DNA from: Archangiaceae bacterium
GTDB taxonomy: Bacteria; Myxococcota; Myxococcia; Myxococcales; Myxococcaceae
Assembly: GCA_016714225.1 (NCBI GenBank)
Contig: JADJNS010000001.1
Span: 496,001 to 560,000, forward strand
Length of the DNA: 64,000 bases
Direction: 5' to 3'
A program made the translations under genes and the position numbers. The notes beneath the pieces were generated by a model. The model was given only the letters and a program-made list of their open reading frames with translations. It ran no database searches and had not been told where the DNA came from. Positions 50,597-59,246 of this stretch are shown here, piece after piece (the first letter of the stretch is position 1; the number at the start of each line of letters is the position of its first letter).

Positions 50597-52200
50597 ATGC
50601 GTGCGCGACTCGGAGCGGCGGTGCTGTGGCTGGTGGTGATGGGGTGCCCTTATGGCCGCGAGATGCAGCCCACCGGCACCGGCGGCGGCAGCGCGGCGGG
50701 TGGTGCGGCCGCGGGAGGCAGCGTCGCGGGCGGGGCGCAGGCCGGGGGCGGCTCGAGCAGCGCAGGCGGAGCAGGCGGCGGGAGCCCGGAGCTCCCCGAT
50801 GCCTCGGTCGAGCGTGACGGCGGTCTCGACGCAGGCGGGCCGGTGGGCGACTCCGGCGTGCGCGACGGTGGCGCCCGGCCCGACGCGGGGCTCTACCGGT
50901 ACGTGCTCACCGCGACCGAAGACACCTACGTGCGCTCCGACCTGCCCAGCAACAACACCGGCACCGTGCCGTACCTCGTCGTCGACGCCGACCCGCCTCC
51001 GGCGGTCATCAACAAAGAAGCCCTGCTGCGCTTTCAAGTCGGCGGCGGCAACATCGTGCGCGCCGAGCTGCGGCTCTTCTCGTCCAACGGCTCCAACAGC
51101 GGGCTGCGCGTCTACCACCTCACCAACACCGCGTGGAACGAGCTGGGCACCACCTGGAACAACGGGCCCGGCCTCGGCACGGCACTGCTCGCCAACCTGC
51201 CGGTCGTCCCCACCGACGCCGGCTTCACCGTCGACGTCACCTCGGTGACCCGCCCCACCAGCCGCTTGCGCTGGGGCTGGCGAGCAGCTCAGGAGACGGC
51301 ATGGTGCTCAACAGCCGCGAAGCGCCCGCCAAACGGCCCATGCTGACCATCACCACCACCGACGCCCCGCCGCGCGCGTGCACCGGCTGTCTCGCCGGTC
51401 AGCTCTGCGACGGCGACACCGGGCTGTGCGGCTGCACCGCCTCGAGCTGTGCGTCTCCCCAGACGTGCGGTCAGCGCGGCCGCTGCGTGTCGCGCTTCAA
51501 GGTGATGCAGTTCAACATTCTCGAAGGGGCGGTGGGCAACCTCCCCAACGGCACGCCCAAGCTCGACGCGGTGGTCTCCATCATCCAGGCGGTGGCGCCC
51601 GACCTGGTCACCATCGACGAGGCGAACTCGACCGCGAACTTCGCCACCCTCGCCAGCCGCACCGGCATGTTCTCGAACCTCTGCCTGGCCCCCAACGGGT
51701 ACCACGTGGGCGTGCTCTCGAAGAAGGCGTTCATCACGAAGGGCTGCGCCACCCCGAGCCCGGTGACGAAGGCGGTCAACCTGGTCAGCGTGCCGGTCGG
51801 CGGCCGCACCGTCTTCGTCTACGCGGTGCACCTCACCGCCACCGTCGGCGACGCGGGCGAGGTCTACCGGGCGAACGAGATGCGCGCGATTCTGCCGCTC
51901 GCCCAGCACGCCTCGGAGCCGGTGCTCATCATGGGCGACCTCAACAGCCGCTTCCCCGAAGGCACCCCGGGCGGCCTGGTCACGCCGCTGCTCACCGACG
52001 CGCGCTACGTCGACGCGTACCGTGAGGCCCACCCCGACCCGGTCACCTCGGGCGGCGCCACCGGCGTCGGAGGCGTCGCGCGCATCGACTACATCTTCCA
52101 CGACAGCGAGCTGGTGCGGGCGGTGCAGGCCGAGGTGTCGAACCAGTACACGCCCTGGCCGTCCGACCACTACGCGGTGTGGGCCGTGCTCGAGCTCTGA
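50597..52200 (+). CDS. DNRLRE-endonuclease/exonuclease/phosphatase lipoprotein (apparent frameshift)
   Basis: A lipoprotein (LVVMGC) with a Gly/Ala linker and DAG-type spacer. A DNRLRE-type beta domain follows (TEDTYVRSDLPSNNTG, ALLRFQVGGGNIVRAELRLF, AWNELGTTWNNGPG), then Cys-rich CTGCLAGQLCDGDTGLCGC, then an endonuclease/exonuclease/phosphatase domain: FKVMQFNILEG, ITIDEANS-like acid site, VYAVHLTA, MGDLNSRF, ARIDYIFHDSE, PSDHYAV. Active-site residues look intact. The frames join near 51262 (VTRPTS then LALGLASSSGDG); one base appears to be missing there. It would be an exported DNase I-like enzyme. Confidence 0.75.
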
Positions 52201-52208
52201 GCCTTGGG

Positions 52209-52222
52209 GGCGCTTCAGCGCC
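52209..52222. terminator. Small hairpin between convergent genes
   Basis: GGCGC (52209-52213) and GCGCC (52218-52222) form a 5-bp stem with loop TTCA, which contains the kinase stop. It sits between the lipoprotein gene ending 52200 and the kinase gene ending 52215. Confidence 0.25.
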
Positions 52223-54053
52223 GCTTGACGGGCTGACCCTTCTTCTCGTTCTTCGCCTGCACCGGCGGCCGCTGCGGCGGCGGTGGCGCCGGCGCCGGCT
52301 TGCGCACCGTGTTCTGCGACACCTGCACCGGCCTCTTCGCCGGCTCGGGCTCGTCGTCTTTCTGCGCCACGACCGGAGCCGGCGCGGGCGCCTTCAGCCC
52401 CTTCAGCACCACCTGGTGAAACGCGCAGGTGCCCTCGAGGCAGCCCAGGGCCGGGTGCGGTGCATCGCCGAACAGCTCCTTCCACTTCGGGCCCAGCGCT
52501 ATCACCGAGCCGAGCAGGCGCTGGTCGCGGTCTTTGCCCACCATCGCCGAGAGCGCTCCGGTCACCGGGTCGATTTTCAGCTCGAGGTTCTGCGAGCCCG
52601 GCGCGAGCGACATCGCGGTGGTCATCACCCCGCGGTGGTCGGGCCCCAGCGCCCACTCGAGCCGCGGGTCGTCGCCGGTGCCCGAGATGATCAACGCCAC
52701 GTAGCGCCCGGTGTCGCCCACCAGCATCAGCGCGCTGCGCGCATCGGCGCGCGGCCCGCGAAAAATCTCGTACAGCGGCTCGAGGCTCGAGCGCCGCACC
52801 GCCTGGGTCTCGACCTTCGCCGACAAGCTCAGGCCCTCACCGTCGGCGGTGACGTCGACCACGGTGCGGCCCACCGGCGCGTCTTCTGGCGGCCCGTACA
52901 CGATGTCGCCTGCGCGGGTGACGGCCTTGCGGCCCATCGCCACCACCGAAATCTGGTCTGGCCCGTCGCCCAGGGTGATGACGTGCGATTCTTTGTCGAT
53001 GCGCCCCGCCTGCGGCACCGGGAACTTGCTGCCGAAGTCGGTGGTGAGCTCGAACCCCGCGGGCATCTTCTTTTCCTTCGCCCCGGTGCGCATGAACGAC
53101 GCGGTCAGCACCGCCAGCGCGCTCACCACCAGAATGGCCGCCGCGACGCGGCCGATGGTCCGGGCAATCTCACGCGCCCTGCGCATCGCGCGGCCGATGC
53201 CCGACAGCTGCGCGGTGCCCACCATCGACACCGCCGGCACCAGCGGCTCGAGGTCGGCGATCATCTCGCCCACCTTCTGGTAGCGCTCTGACGGCGACGT
53301 CTTGAGGCAGCGCGCCACGATGGCGTCGAGCCGCTTGTCGAGCTGCGGCTTGCGCACCGAGGGCGCGTCGAAGTTGCCCATCGGCACGTCGCCGCACAAG
53401 AGCTCGTAGAGCAGCACGCCCAGCGAATAGACGTCGGCGCGGTGATCGGCGTTCTTGGCGTCGACCTGCTGCTCGGGCGCCATGTACGACGCAGTGCCCA
53501 TCGCCACGTTGGTCTGGGTGAGGTTGTGCTTGAGCCCCGCCTTCTCGTCGAAGCCGGCCAGCCCGAAGTCGGTCACCTTCGCGATGCCGCCCGCCTGCTC
53601 GTCGAAGAGAATGTTCTCGGGCTTCAGGTCGCGGTGAATGACGCCGCGGCCGTGCGCGTACTCGATGGCCCGGCAGATCTGCATCATCATCCGCAGCGCC
53701 TGGCCGAAGTCGAGCAGCGGGCTGCGCATCACCTCGCGCATCGACGGCCCGTCGACGAACTCCATCACCAGGTAGTACGTCTCTTTGTTGCGGCCCTTGT
53801 CGACGATGCTGACGATGTTGGGGTGACGCAGCGCCGCCAGCGCCGCGCCTTCTTTCTCGAACCGCGCGACGAAGCTCTCGTCTTGCGCCAGCTCGGCCGA
53901 CAGCAGCTTCACCGCGACGGTGCGGCCCAGCGAGAGCTGCACCGCCTGGTGCACCTCTCCCATTCCCCCCTTGCCGACCAGCTTCTCCAACCGGTACCCG
54001 GGTATGAAGTCTGCCGGCTTCGGCCGACTGATGGCGGTGGGGTCTGCGGCCAT
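52215..54053 (-). CDS. Membrane-anchored Ser/Thr protein kinase, second copy
   Basis: This 612-residue Hanks-type kinase has GKGGMGEV (27-34), K49 in VAVKLL, HRDLKPEN (140-147), DFG (162-164) and APEQ activation segment with GTASYMAPEQ, so it is probably active. One transmembrane helix follows (about 316-333). The extracytoplasmic domain is a ~200-residue beta-rich region (ELTTDFGSKFPVPQAGRIDKES, GCLEGTCAFHQVVLKGL) and a basic Pro tail. It is related to, but not the same as, the 12164 kinase, whose tail is helical. Start ATG 54053; upstream codons belong to the RNA region. Confidence 0.95.
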   Translation of the reverse strand: MAADPTAISRPKPADFIPGYRLEKLVGKGGMGEVHQAVQLSLGRTVAVKLLSAELAQDESFVARFEKEGAALAALRHPNIVSIVDKGRNKETYYLVMEFVDGPSMREVMRSPLLDFGQALRMMMQICRAIEYAHGRGVIHRDLKPENILFDEQAGGIAKVTDFGLAGFDEKAGLKHNLTQTNVAMGTASYMAPEQQVDAKNADHRADVYSLGVLLYELLCGDVPMGNFDAPSVRKPQLDKRLDAIVARCLKTSPSERYQKVGEMIADLEPLVPAVSMVGTAQLSGIGRAMRRAREIARTIGRVAAAILVVSALAVLTASFMRTGAKEKKMPAGFELTTDFGSKFPVPQAGRIDKESHVITLGDGPDQISVVAMGRKAVTRAGDIVYGPPEDAPVGRTVVDVTADGEGLSLSAKVETQAVRRSSLEPLYEIFRGPRADARSALMLVGDTGRYVALIISGTGDDPRLEWALGPDHRGVMTTAMSLAPGSQNLELKIDPVTGALSAMVGKDRDQRLLGSVIALGPKWKELFGDAPHPALGCLEGTCAFHQVVLKGLKAPAPAPVVAQKDDEPEPAKRPVQVSQNTVRKPAPAPPPPQRPPVQAKNEKKGQPVKRR

Positions 54054-54118
54054 GGAAGAGAAGCTCGCAGCCTCGCCCCCAGGGCCGTGTTTTTCAAGGG
54101 ACACATGCGGCTCAATCA

Positions 54119-54248
54119 CTCGCGAATGCCGGAAATAGCGAGCCCCACGCAATGGTTTTCCAAGCACTCCGTAAGAAGGACCTCGCAGCACGGAGTGCCA
54201 CCGGCCGCGTATCCGAGAACCCCCTCGGTTGCGCGGCCGGTTTTTTTT
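54119..54248 (+). ncRNA. Candidate structured small RNA
   Basis: Three stems follow one another: CTCGC/GCGAG (54119-54123, 54138-54142), a perfect GCACTCCGT/ACGGAGTGC (54164-54172, 54190-54198) with a 17-base loop, and the terminator stem (54201-54240) with eight T. No gene is on the + strand upstream before 52200, and the kinase start is on the other strand, so the terminator must serve an RNA beginning nearby (start unknown, perhaps ~54070-54120). It could also be a leader that controls the downstream glycosylase gene. No known RNA family was recognised. Confidence 0.5.
54201..54248 (+). terminator. Very strong rho-independent terminator
   Basis: CCGGCCGCG (54201-54209) pairs perfectly with CGCGGCCGG (54232-54240); inside, CCGAG (54213-54217) pairs with CTCGG (54224-54228). 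TTTTTTTT (54241-54248) follows directly. It lies 18 bases upstream of the TTG start of the glycosylase gene. Confidence 0.9.
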
Positions 54249-54265
54249 CGTACCCTGCGCGCGCT

Positions 54266-54865
54266 TTGACCGCCCTCGAGAACCTGCACGCCGAGCTGCG
54301 CGCCTGCCGCCGCTGCCCCGCCATGTCGGGGCCGGTCATTCACGGGCCCGCGCTGCGCACCGACGTGATGCTGGTGGGTCAGGCCCCCGGCCCGCACGAG
54401 CACAAGGTGATGAAGCCCTTCGGGTGGACGGCCGGCAAGACGCTCTTCAAGTGGTTCGAGCAGTCTCTGGGCTGGAGCGAAGACGACTTCCGCGCCCGCA
54501 TCTACATCGCCGCGGTGGCGCGCTGCTTTCCCGGCAAGGCGGTCAACGGCGGCGGAGACCGCAAGCCCGACGAGACCGAGATGGCCAACTGCCGGCCGTG
54601 GCTCGAGCGCGAGGTGAAGCTCTTGCGGCCAAAGCTGATCATCCCCGTCGGCGCTCTCGCCATCGAGCAGGTGCTGCAGCGAAAAGGCCCCCTGGTCGAC
54701 TTCATCGGCAGGCCCCTAAAAGCCACCTGGCACGGCATCGAGGTCGAGGTGGTCGCCCTGCCGCACCCCTCTGGAGCGTCCACCTGGCACCGCACCGAAC
54801 CCGGCATCGGTCTGCTCAAACAGGCGATGAAGCTGCTTAAGGCGAGGCTGGCGTGTAGATTCTGA
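54266..54865 (+). CDS. Uracil-DNA glycosylase family 4-like (Fe-S)
   Basis: This 199-residue enzyme has the [4Fe-4S] cysteines C14/C17 (RACRRCP), C87 (ARCFPG) and C109 (ANCRPW), motif A in VGQAPGPHE (family 4 has GEAPG; here Q replaces E), and HPSG near the C-terminus. It would remove uracil from DNA. The Q-for-E change could alter activity. The start is TTG 54266, as the Cys pair must be included; ATG 54324 would lose it. It begins 18 bases after the strong terminator, so it has its own promoter or is attenuated. The GGDEF gene follows by 8 bases. Confidence 0.85.
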   Translation: MTALENLHAELRACRRCPAMSGPVIHGPALRTDVMLVGQAPGPHEHKVMKPFGWTAGKTLFKWFEQSLGWSEDDFRARIYIAAVARCFPGKAVNGGGDRKPDETEMANCRPWLEREVKLLRPKLIIPVGALAIEQVLQRKGPLVDFIGRPLKATWHGIEVEVVALPHPSGASTWHRTEPGIGLLKQAMKLLKARLACRF

Positions 54866-54873
54866 CCCCTCAA

Positions 54874-56043
54874 GTGGCCTTCCCTCCCCACGCCTTTGCC
54901 CTACACGACGGGCGCGTCTACTCCGAGTGGGAGCTGCACAAGCTCGCCGCCCACGGCCTGCGCCGCTACGCCCTCGTCGCGGGTCTGCTCTCGCTGTTCC
55001 TGGTGGGGCTCGACGCGCTCCTCACCCGCGGCGCCGGCTTCGAGCCCCTGCTGCCGGTCTGGGTCAGCCGGGTGGCGCTGTTCATGGCCACGGGCGCCTC
55101 GGCGGCGTTCTTCGCGCTCGCCTTCGCGCGCAAGGTCGAGGTGCAGCGGCCGATGGCGCTCGCCACCCTGCTCACCCTCTCGGTCGCCGCCGCCGGGGCG
55201 CTCTGCGCCGGCTCGGCGGGCGGCTTCAACGGCCCGCTCGCGTTCGGCCTGCTGCCGGTGGTGCTCGCCTGGCCGCTGGTGATGCCTGGCGGGGTGAAGC
55301 ACGCGCTGCCCGCCATCGGCGGCGCCCTGGTGACCCACTTCCTCATCGTGCTCGCCATCAGCGGCCGGGGCATCAGCCCCGAGGGCCGCAGCGCCGCGGG
55401 CCTGTTGGTGTTCGTGGTCGCCGGTGCGCTGTGCGCCGCGCAGGTCATCGAGCATTGGCGCTCGAAGGCCGCCGAGCTGTCGCAGCACGACTGGCTCACC
55501 AACGCGCTGTCGCGCCCCTTTCTCGAAGAGCGGCTCACCGCGCTCTGCGCGCAACGGCAGCGCAGCCTCGCCCCGGTGGCGCTGGTGATGTTCGACATCG
55601 ACCGCTTCAAGAACATCAACGACAGCTGGGGCCGCCAGGCCGGCGACGAGGTGCTCGAGATGCTGGTCTCGGGCATCAAGGCCGAGATTCGCGCCAGCGA
55701 CTTCATCGGCCGCTACGGCGGAGACGAGTTCCTGCTGGTGCTCGACGAGTGCGAGGGCAACAGCGCGCTGGCGCTGCTCGACCGGCTGCGCGCGCGGTTC
55801 TCGAACAAGCCGATGACGGTGGGCGACCAGCAGCTCAAGGTCTCGTTCGCCGCCGGCATCGTGAGCGTCAACCCCGGCGACCCGCTGGTGATGAAAGACC
55901 TGCTGCGCAACGCCGAGCGCGCGCTGGAGAACTCGAAAGAGGCCGGCCGCAACCGCACCGCGATGGCGCCGCCGCCTCCTCCCAGCGAGCCGCCCGTCTC
56001 GCAGGGGCCGATCAGCGGCACCGAGACGCAAATCGTCGGCTGA
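54874..56043 (+). CDS. Membrane diguanylate cyclase (GGDEF)
   Basis: This 389-residue protein has about six hydrophobic helices in residues 30-185 (LVAGLLSLFLVGLDALL, VALFMATGASAAFFALAFA, LLTLSVAAAGALCAG and others), then a GGDEF domain (about 200-355) with FDIDRFKNINDSWG and the catalytic GGDEF at 282-286 (RYGGDEFLLVL). It should make cyclic-di-GMP. No RxxD-type I-site was read with confidence. The Pro-rich tail (PPPPPSEPPVSQG) is short. GTG start. Its TGA overlaps the next ATG by 1 base. Confidence 0.9.
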   Translation: MAFPPHAFALHDGRVYSEWELHKLAAHGLRRYALVAGLLSLFLVGLDALLTRGAGFEPLLPVWVSRVALFMATGASAAFFALAFARKVEVQRPMALATLLTLSVAAAGALCAGSAGGFNGPLAFGLLPVVLAWPLVMPGGVKHALPAIGGALVTHFLIVLAISGRGISPEGRSAAGLLVFVVAGALCAAQVIEHWRSKAAELSQHDWLTNALSRPFLEERLTALCAQRQRSLAPVALVMFDIDRFKNINDSWGRQAGDEVLEMLVSGIKAEIRASDFIGRYGGDEFLLVLDECEGNSALALLDRLRARFSNKPMTVGDQQLKVSFAAGIVSVNPGDPLVMKDLLRNAERALENSKEAGRNRTAMAPPPPPSEPPVSQGPISGTETQIVG

Positions 56044-57680
56044 TGCGGGCGCCGGTTTTGATAGCCCTGCTGGTCGCCGCAGCGGCCGCGGCTGATCAGC
56101 TGGTGGTGCTCTCGGCGCCCGCAGAGCTGCACCAGGGCGGCACCATGCCGGTGATCTTTCGCCGCCTCGCCGACGATGGAGGCCCCAGCGCCGCCTCGGG
56201 CAGCGTGACCGTCAGCCTCGCAGCGCTGTCTGTCGATGCGGGCCTGCGCAACGGGCGCAGCTCCATTCTCTTGGGGAGCACCACCGCGCCCATGGGCCCC
56301 GGCGTCAGGGACACGCCCCCCCGCTACTTGTGGAACGGCGCCAGCAGCGGGGTCGCGTCGTTCCGGGTGACCTCGCCGCTGCTCACCACCACCCTCGACG
56401 TGCCGGTGAACCCGCTCCCGCTCGCCGACGACTTCGAACGGGGCGCGCCGCTGCCCCAATGGGTCCTGGTCGACTTTCCCAACGTCACCTTCGATGTGGC
56501 TCCCGGCTCGGCACACCGCGGAGCCTTCGGCCTGCGGTTCGTCGATGACGACCCCACCGGCACCCCCGGCTCGGGGGCGCGCCTCGATCTCGACATGGAG
56601 GCGCTCCCCGAGACCGAGCCCGACTACCGCGTGCGCAGTTGGGTGCGGGTCGACCGGTCGGCCGACGCGGGAGGCTTCATCGTGCTCGGCGTGCGTCAGT
56701 CAGACGGGAGCATCTCGGCCGCGGTGTACCTGCAGCAGCAGTTCTCGACCTGGTCGTTGGGCGTCTTCAACTGCCGCGGCGCGTTCACCTACGACAGCCA
56801 GAAGGCGAGCTTCGAGTCGGGCAAATGGCAGCTGCTCGAGCTCGAGCTGCTGGGCATGGGCACCGACGCAGGCACCGCCCGCTTCTGGGTCGATGGCACG
56901 CTCGCCTTCGCGCGGCGGCCCGTCGACTGGGCGGGGTGCCGGCACACGTCGGCGATGGTGGGCGATGTGTACGATGGCCAACCCGAGGGCGTGCAGGCGG
57001 TGTCGTTCGACGACGTGCAGGCCGCCACCCAACCCCTTGCCACGTTCGCGCGCCTCTCGGCGCCCGCGCTCACCGCCGGAGTCTGTGCTCCGCTCACCGC
57101 ATCGCTCACCAGCGCCGGCGGGCTGCCGGCGAAGGCCGCCTACCGCATGGGCAATGGAGTGAGCGCCGACAACGCCGCGCTGTTCAGCGAGTCGACCTGC
57201 ACCCAACCGCTCGGCGCCCAGCTGTTCATCGAGGCCGGTGCGAGCGCTGGCACCGCCTGGCTGCGCCCGGTTCAGCCCGGCGCGCTCACCGTCCAGCTCG
57301 GCAACCTCGACCTGCTCGTGCCCGACGGCGGAGCCACCTTCACCGTCGCCGCGAATGGTGCAGGCGGGGGGGCCGCGGGCGGCGCGAGCGGAGGCAGCGG
57401 CACGAGCGGAGGTAGCGGCACGAGCGGAGGTAGCGGCACGAGCGGAGGTAGCGGCACGAGCGGAGGTAGCGGCGCCACCGCAGGGGGGAGCACGGCGGGC
57501 GCTTCGGGCGGTGGTGCCGGTGCGGCCCTGAGCGCCCAGGTCGGCTGCGGCTGCGGCGCGTCGGGCCAGCTCGGCGCGTGGGCCGCCGCGTTGTTCGCGC
57601 TCAGATGCGCACTTCTATCCGTACGTGGCCGTCGAAGGTGGTGTCCTTCGAGGGCTGAGCGCCGCTGGCGGCGGCGGTGA
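56043..57680 (+). CDS. MYXO-CTERM surface protein with lectin-like domain
   Basis: This 545-residue protein has a signal peptide (MRAPVLIALLVAAAAAADQ), a ~400-residue beta-rich part (LADDFERGAPLPQWVLVDFPNVTF, YRVRSWVRVDRSADAGGFIVLGV, ARFWVDGTLAF) like a concanavalin-type domain, then a Gly/Ser/Thr linker made by an 18-bp repeat. It ends in a MYXO-CTERM-like tail: GCGCGASGQLGAWAAALFALRC ... RGRRR. The last 80 bases overlap the convergent gene ending 57601, so the native stop may differ (possible small indel). It starts 1 base inside the GGDEF stop, indicating an operon. Confidence 0.75.
   Translation: MRAPVLIALLVAAAAAADQLVVLSAPAELHQGGTMPVIFRRLADDGGPSAASGSVTVSLAALSVDAGLRNGRSSILLGSTTAPMGPGVRDTPPRYLWNGASSGVASFRVTSPLLTTTLDVPVNPLPLADDFERGAPLPQWVLVDFPNVTFDVAPGSAHRGAFGLRFVDDDPTGTPGSGARLDLDMEALPETEPDYRVRSWVRVDRSADAGGFIVLGVRQSDGSISAAVYLQQQFSTWSLGVFNCRGAFTYDSQKASFESGKWQLLELELLGMGTDAGTARFWVDGTLAFARRPVDWAGCRHTSAMVGDVYDGQPEGVQAVSFDDVQAATQPLATFARLSAPALTAGVCAPLTASLTSAGGLPAKAAYRMGNGVSADNAALFSESTCTQPLGAQLFIEAGASAGTAWLRPVQPGALTVQLGNLDLLVPDGGATFTVAANGAGGGAAGGASGGSGTSGGSGTSGGSGTSGGSGTSGGSGATAGGSTAGASGGGAGAALSAQVGCGCGASGQLGAWAAALFALRCALLSVRGRRRWCPSRAERRWRRR
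57381..57470. repeat. 18-bp tandem repeat in the MYXO-CTERM gene linker
   Basis: Four perfect copies of GGCACGAGCGGAGGTAGC (57399-57470) follow one imperfect copy (57381-57398). They encode GTSGGS hexapeptides. Perfect identity at the DNA level indicates recent expansion or gene conversion rather than selection on the protein alone. Confidence 0.9.
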
Positions 57681-58092
57681 TTTGCGCGCCGGCGTTGATG
57701 AACGGCAGCAGGTCGACCTCGGGCACGATGTCGAAGTCGAGCGTGCTCTTGGAGCGCGGCACCGGCTGCAGCTTCGCCACCTCGGTCTTGGTCACCCCCA
57801 GCGCCTCGACGTAGAGGTGCACCTCGTCGATGAAGTCGAAGTTGGTGGCGGTCGAGCCGTGCGGGGTGACGCTCAGGGTCAGCTGGGTGAGGTACGCCGC
57901 CCGCGCCGGGCCAGTGCCGCGCTTGGCGACCTCCGACTTGACGTCGATGTTCAACTTCATCGGGTTGGGAATGAAGCTGGGCAGCACTCCGCCCAGCACG
58001 CTGCCGGGCACCGTCTGCTCGGCGAGGTCCTGGTCCACGTCGAACTTCACCGCACCGCAGGCGGTGAGCATCAGCAGGGCGAGCGCGCGCAT
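57601..58092 (-). CDS. Lipoprotein, hypothetical
   Basis: This 163-residue lipoprotein (MRALALLMLTAC, Cys 12) has a beta-rich body: FDVDQDLAEQTVPGSVLG, LTQLTLSVTPHGSTATNFDF, VHLYVEALGVTKTEVAKL, TFDGHVRIEVRI. No enzyme motif is seen. It resembles small periplasmic or outer-membrane lipoproteins of unknown role. It lies just downstream of the 58125-58880 gene on the same strand, 32 bases apart, and is convergent with the MYXO-CTERM gene, overlapping its last 80 bases. Confidence 0.75.
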   Translation of the reverse strand: MRALALLMLTACGAVKFDVDQDLAEQTVPGSVLGGVLPSFIPNPMKLNIDVKSEVAKRGTGPARAAYLTQLTLSVTPHGSTATNFDFIDEVHLYVEALGVTKTEVAKLQPVPRSKSTLDFDIVPEVDLLPFINAGAQITAAASGAQPSKDTTFDGHVRIEVRI

Positions 58093-58124
58093 GGCCGGAA
58101 GCCTAACGCCCGCTGCTTCGCCCG

Positions 58125-58880
58125 TCAGTGGGCGGTGCTCTCGCTGGCCGGCAACGCGTCGGCATGCCGGCCGTCGCGGCTGCCCGCGTACGCTCCGTGC
58201 CTCAGCGCGTGGACGAACCCGACCGGCGTCAGCCCGCGGCGGTCGAGAAAAGGGTCGAACTTCAGGCCGGGCGGGTCGGCCGAGAGCAGCTCGGTCGGGG
58301 TGATGCGCGCGAACGGCACGAACGGCTTCCACGGCCCGGGGGCGGCGCTGAGCAGCAGCGCTGCGTCGCCCAGGCTGATGGCGTCTTCCAACAGGTTTCG
58401 GCGCTCGCGCCACGGCCGGCCCTGCTCGGTGGCCCGCCGCACCGGCGACAACCGCAGCCAGATGCGGCTTACCCCCGCCGCGTCGAACGGAGACACCGCG
58501 AAGTAGTCGTTGGCCAGGTAGTTGCCCACCGCGGTGGTGAACGGAGCGAACGGCATGGTCCACGGCCGGCGAATGGTGGCGAACAACAGGTGCTGTTCTG
58601 CCTCACCGCGCTCGTCGAGACAGGCCAGCGCGCAGCCGAGCGCGTCAGGCCAGCGCCCGTGTTTCCACAGCGCGTTGGAGAACCTGATCAGCCCGGCTCC
58701 TGCCAGTCTGCGCCCCAGCGCGGTGAGCGGAGAGCTCTGGGCGAGCAGCGGCTCGATGGTGGCGCGTGCCAGATCGCCCCGCGGGTGAAAGGTTCGTGAG
58801 TGCCGGCCGCGGCTGATGGCCGCGAAGACCGGCCCAACCGCCCGACCCAGCGCGTCTCCTGCGTGTTCTGCGAAGTCCAT
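58125..58880 (-). CDS. Hypothetical cytoplasmic protein
   Basis: This 251-residue protein has no signal peptide. It contains SRGRHSRTFHPRGDLARATIEPL, which recalls the FHPxG loop of small catalase-like haem proteins; other motifs (GLIRFSNALWKHGRWPDALG, FAVSPFDAAGVSRIWLRL) fit such a fold loosely. The haem Tyr cannot be confirmed. A plain unknown is equally possible. ATG 58880 is chosen; the in-frame start 58919 lies in the gap. The next lipoprotein gene follows by 32 bases. Confidence 0.55.
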   Translation of the reverse strand: MDFAEHAGDALGRAVGPVFAAISRGRHSRTFHPRGDLARATIEPLLAQSSPLTALGRRLAGAGLIRFSNALWKHGRWPDALGCALACLDERGEAEQHLLFATIRRPWTMPFAPFTTAVGNYLANDYFAVSPFDAAGVSRIWLRLSPVRRATEQGRPWRERRNLLEDAISLGDAALLLSAAPGPWKPFVPFARITPTELLSADPPGLKFDPFLDRRGLTPVGFVHALRHGAYAGSRDGRHADALPASESTAH

Positions 58881-58937
58881 GTGAGTGAATGGAGCACGAG
58901 GTGTGCCACCCCACGTCACCTGGCGGAAACGCTCGGG

Positions 58938-59246
58938 CTACTCGAGCACGCAGCCGCGCTTCGCATCGACCCAGTGCGCCTTCGCCGACCAGGTGATGAA
59001 CGCGCTCGATTCGACCGACTTGTTCTGGCGGTCGATGCCCACCCGCGCCACCGCCGGCGAGGCCTTCACCCACGCGCTGCAGTAGTCCTCGGTCATCTCC
59101 ATCACGAAGATGCACGAGCAGGTCATGAACGCGGCGTTCGCCACCGCCAGCTGCGCGTCGTTCGTCGCGTAGGTGCGGGTGCCGTCGGCGGCCTCGTTGG
59201 CGCAACCGGCTACGCAGACCAGCACTGCCAGAGCGAGGCGCTTCAT
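58938..59246 (-). CDS. Small lipoprotein with Cys
   Basis: This 102-residue protein has a signal ending AVLVCVAGC (Cys 15) and a short body with three more Cys (TCSCIFVMEMTEDYCSAW, KRGCVLE). It is exported and probably disulphide-bonded. The family is unknown. Its ATG overlaps the beta-lactamase-fold stop by 4 bases (ATGA), so they are cotranscribed. Confidence 0.7.
   Translation of the reverse strand: MKRLALAVLVCVAGCANEAADGTRTYATNDAQLAVANAAFMTCSCIFVMEMTEDYCSAWVKASPAVARVGIDRQNKSVESSAFITWSAKAHWVDAKRGCVLE

Noticed and set aside
54201..54248. Terminator as part of a known RNA (SRP, 6S or tmRNA)
   Set aside because: None of the conserved loops of these RNAs is present in the adjacent bases; only a generic hairpin series is seen.
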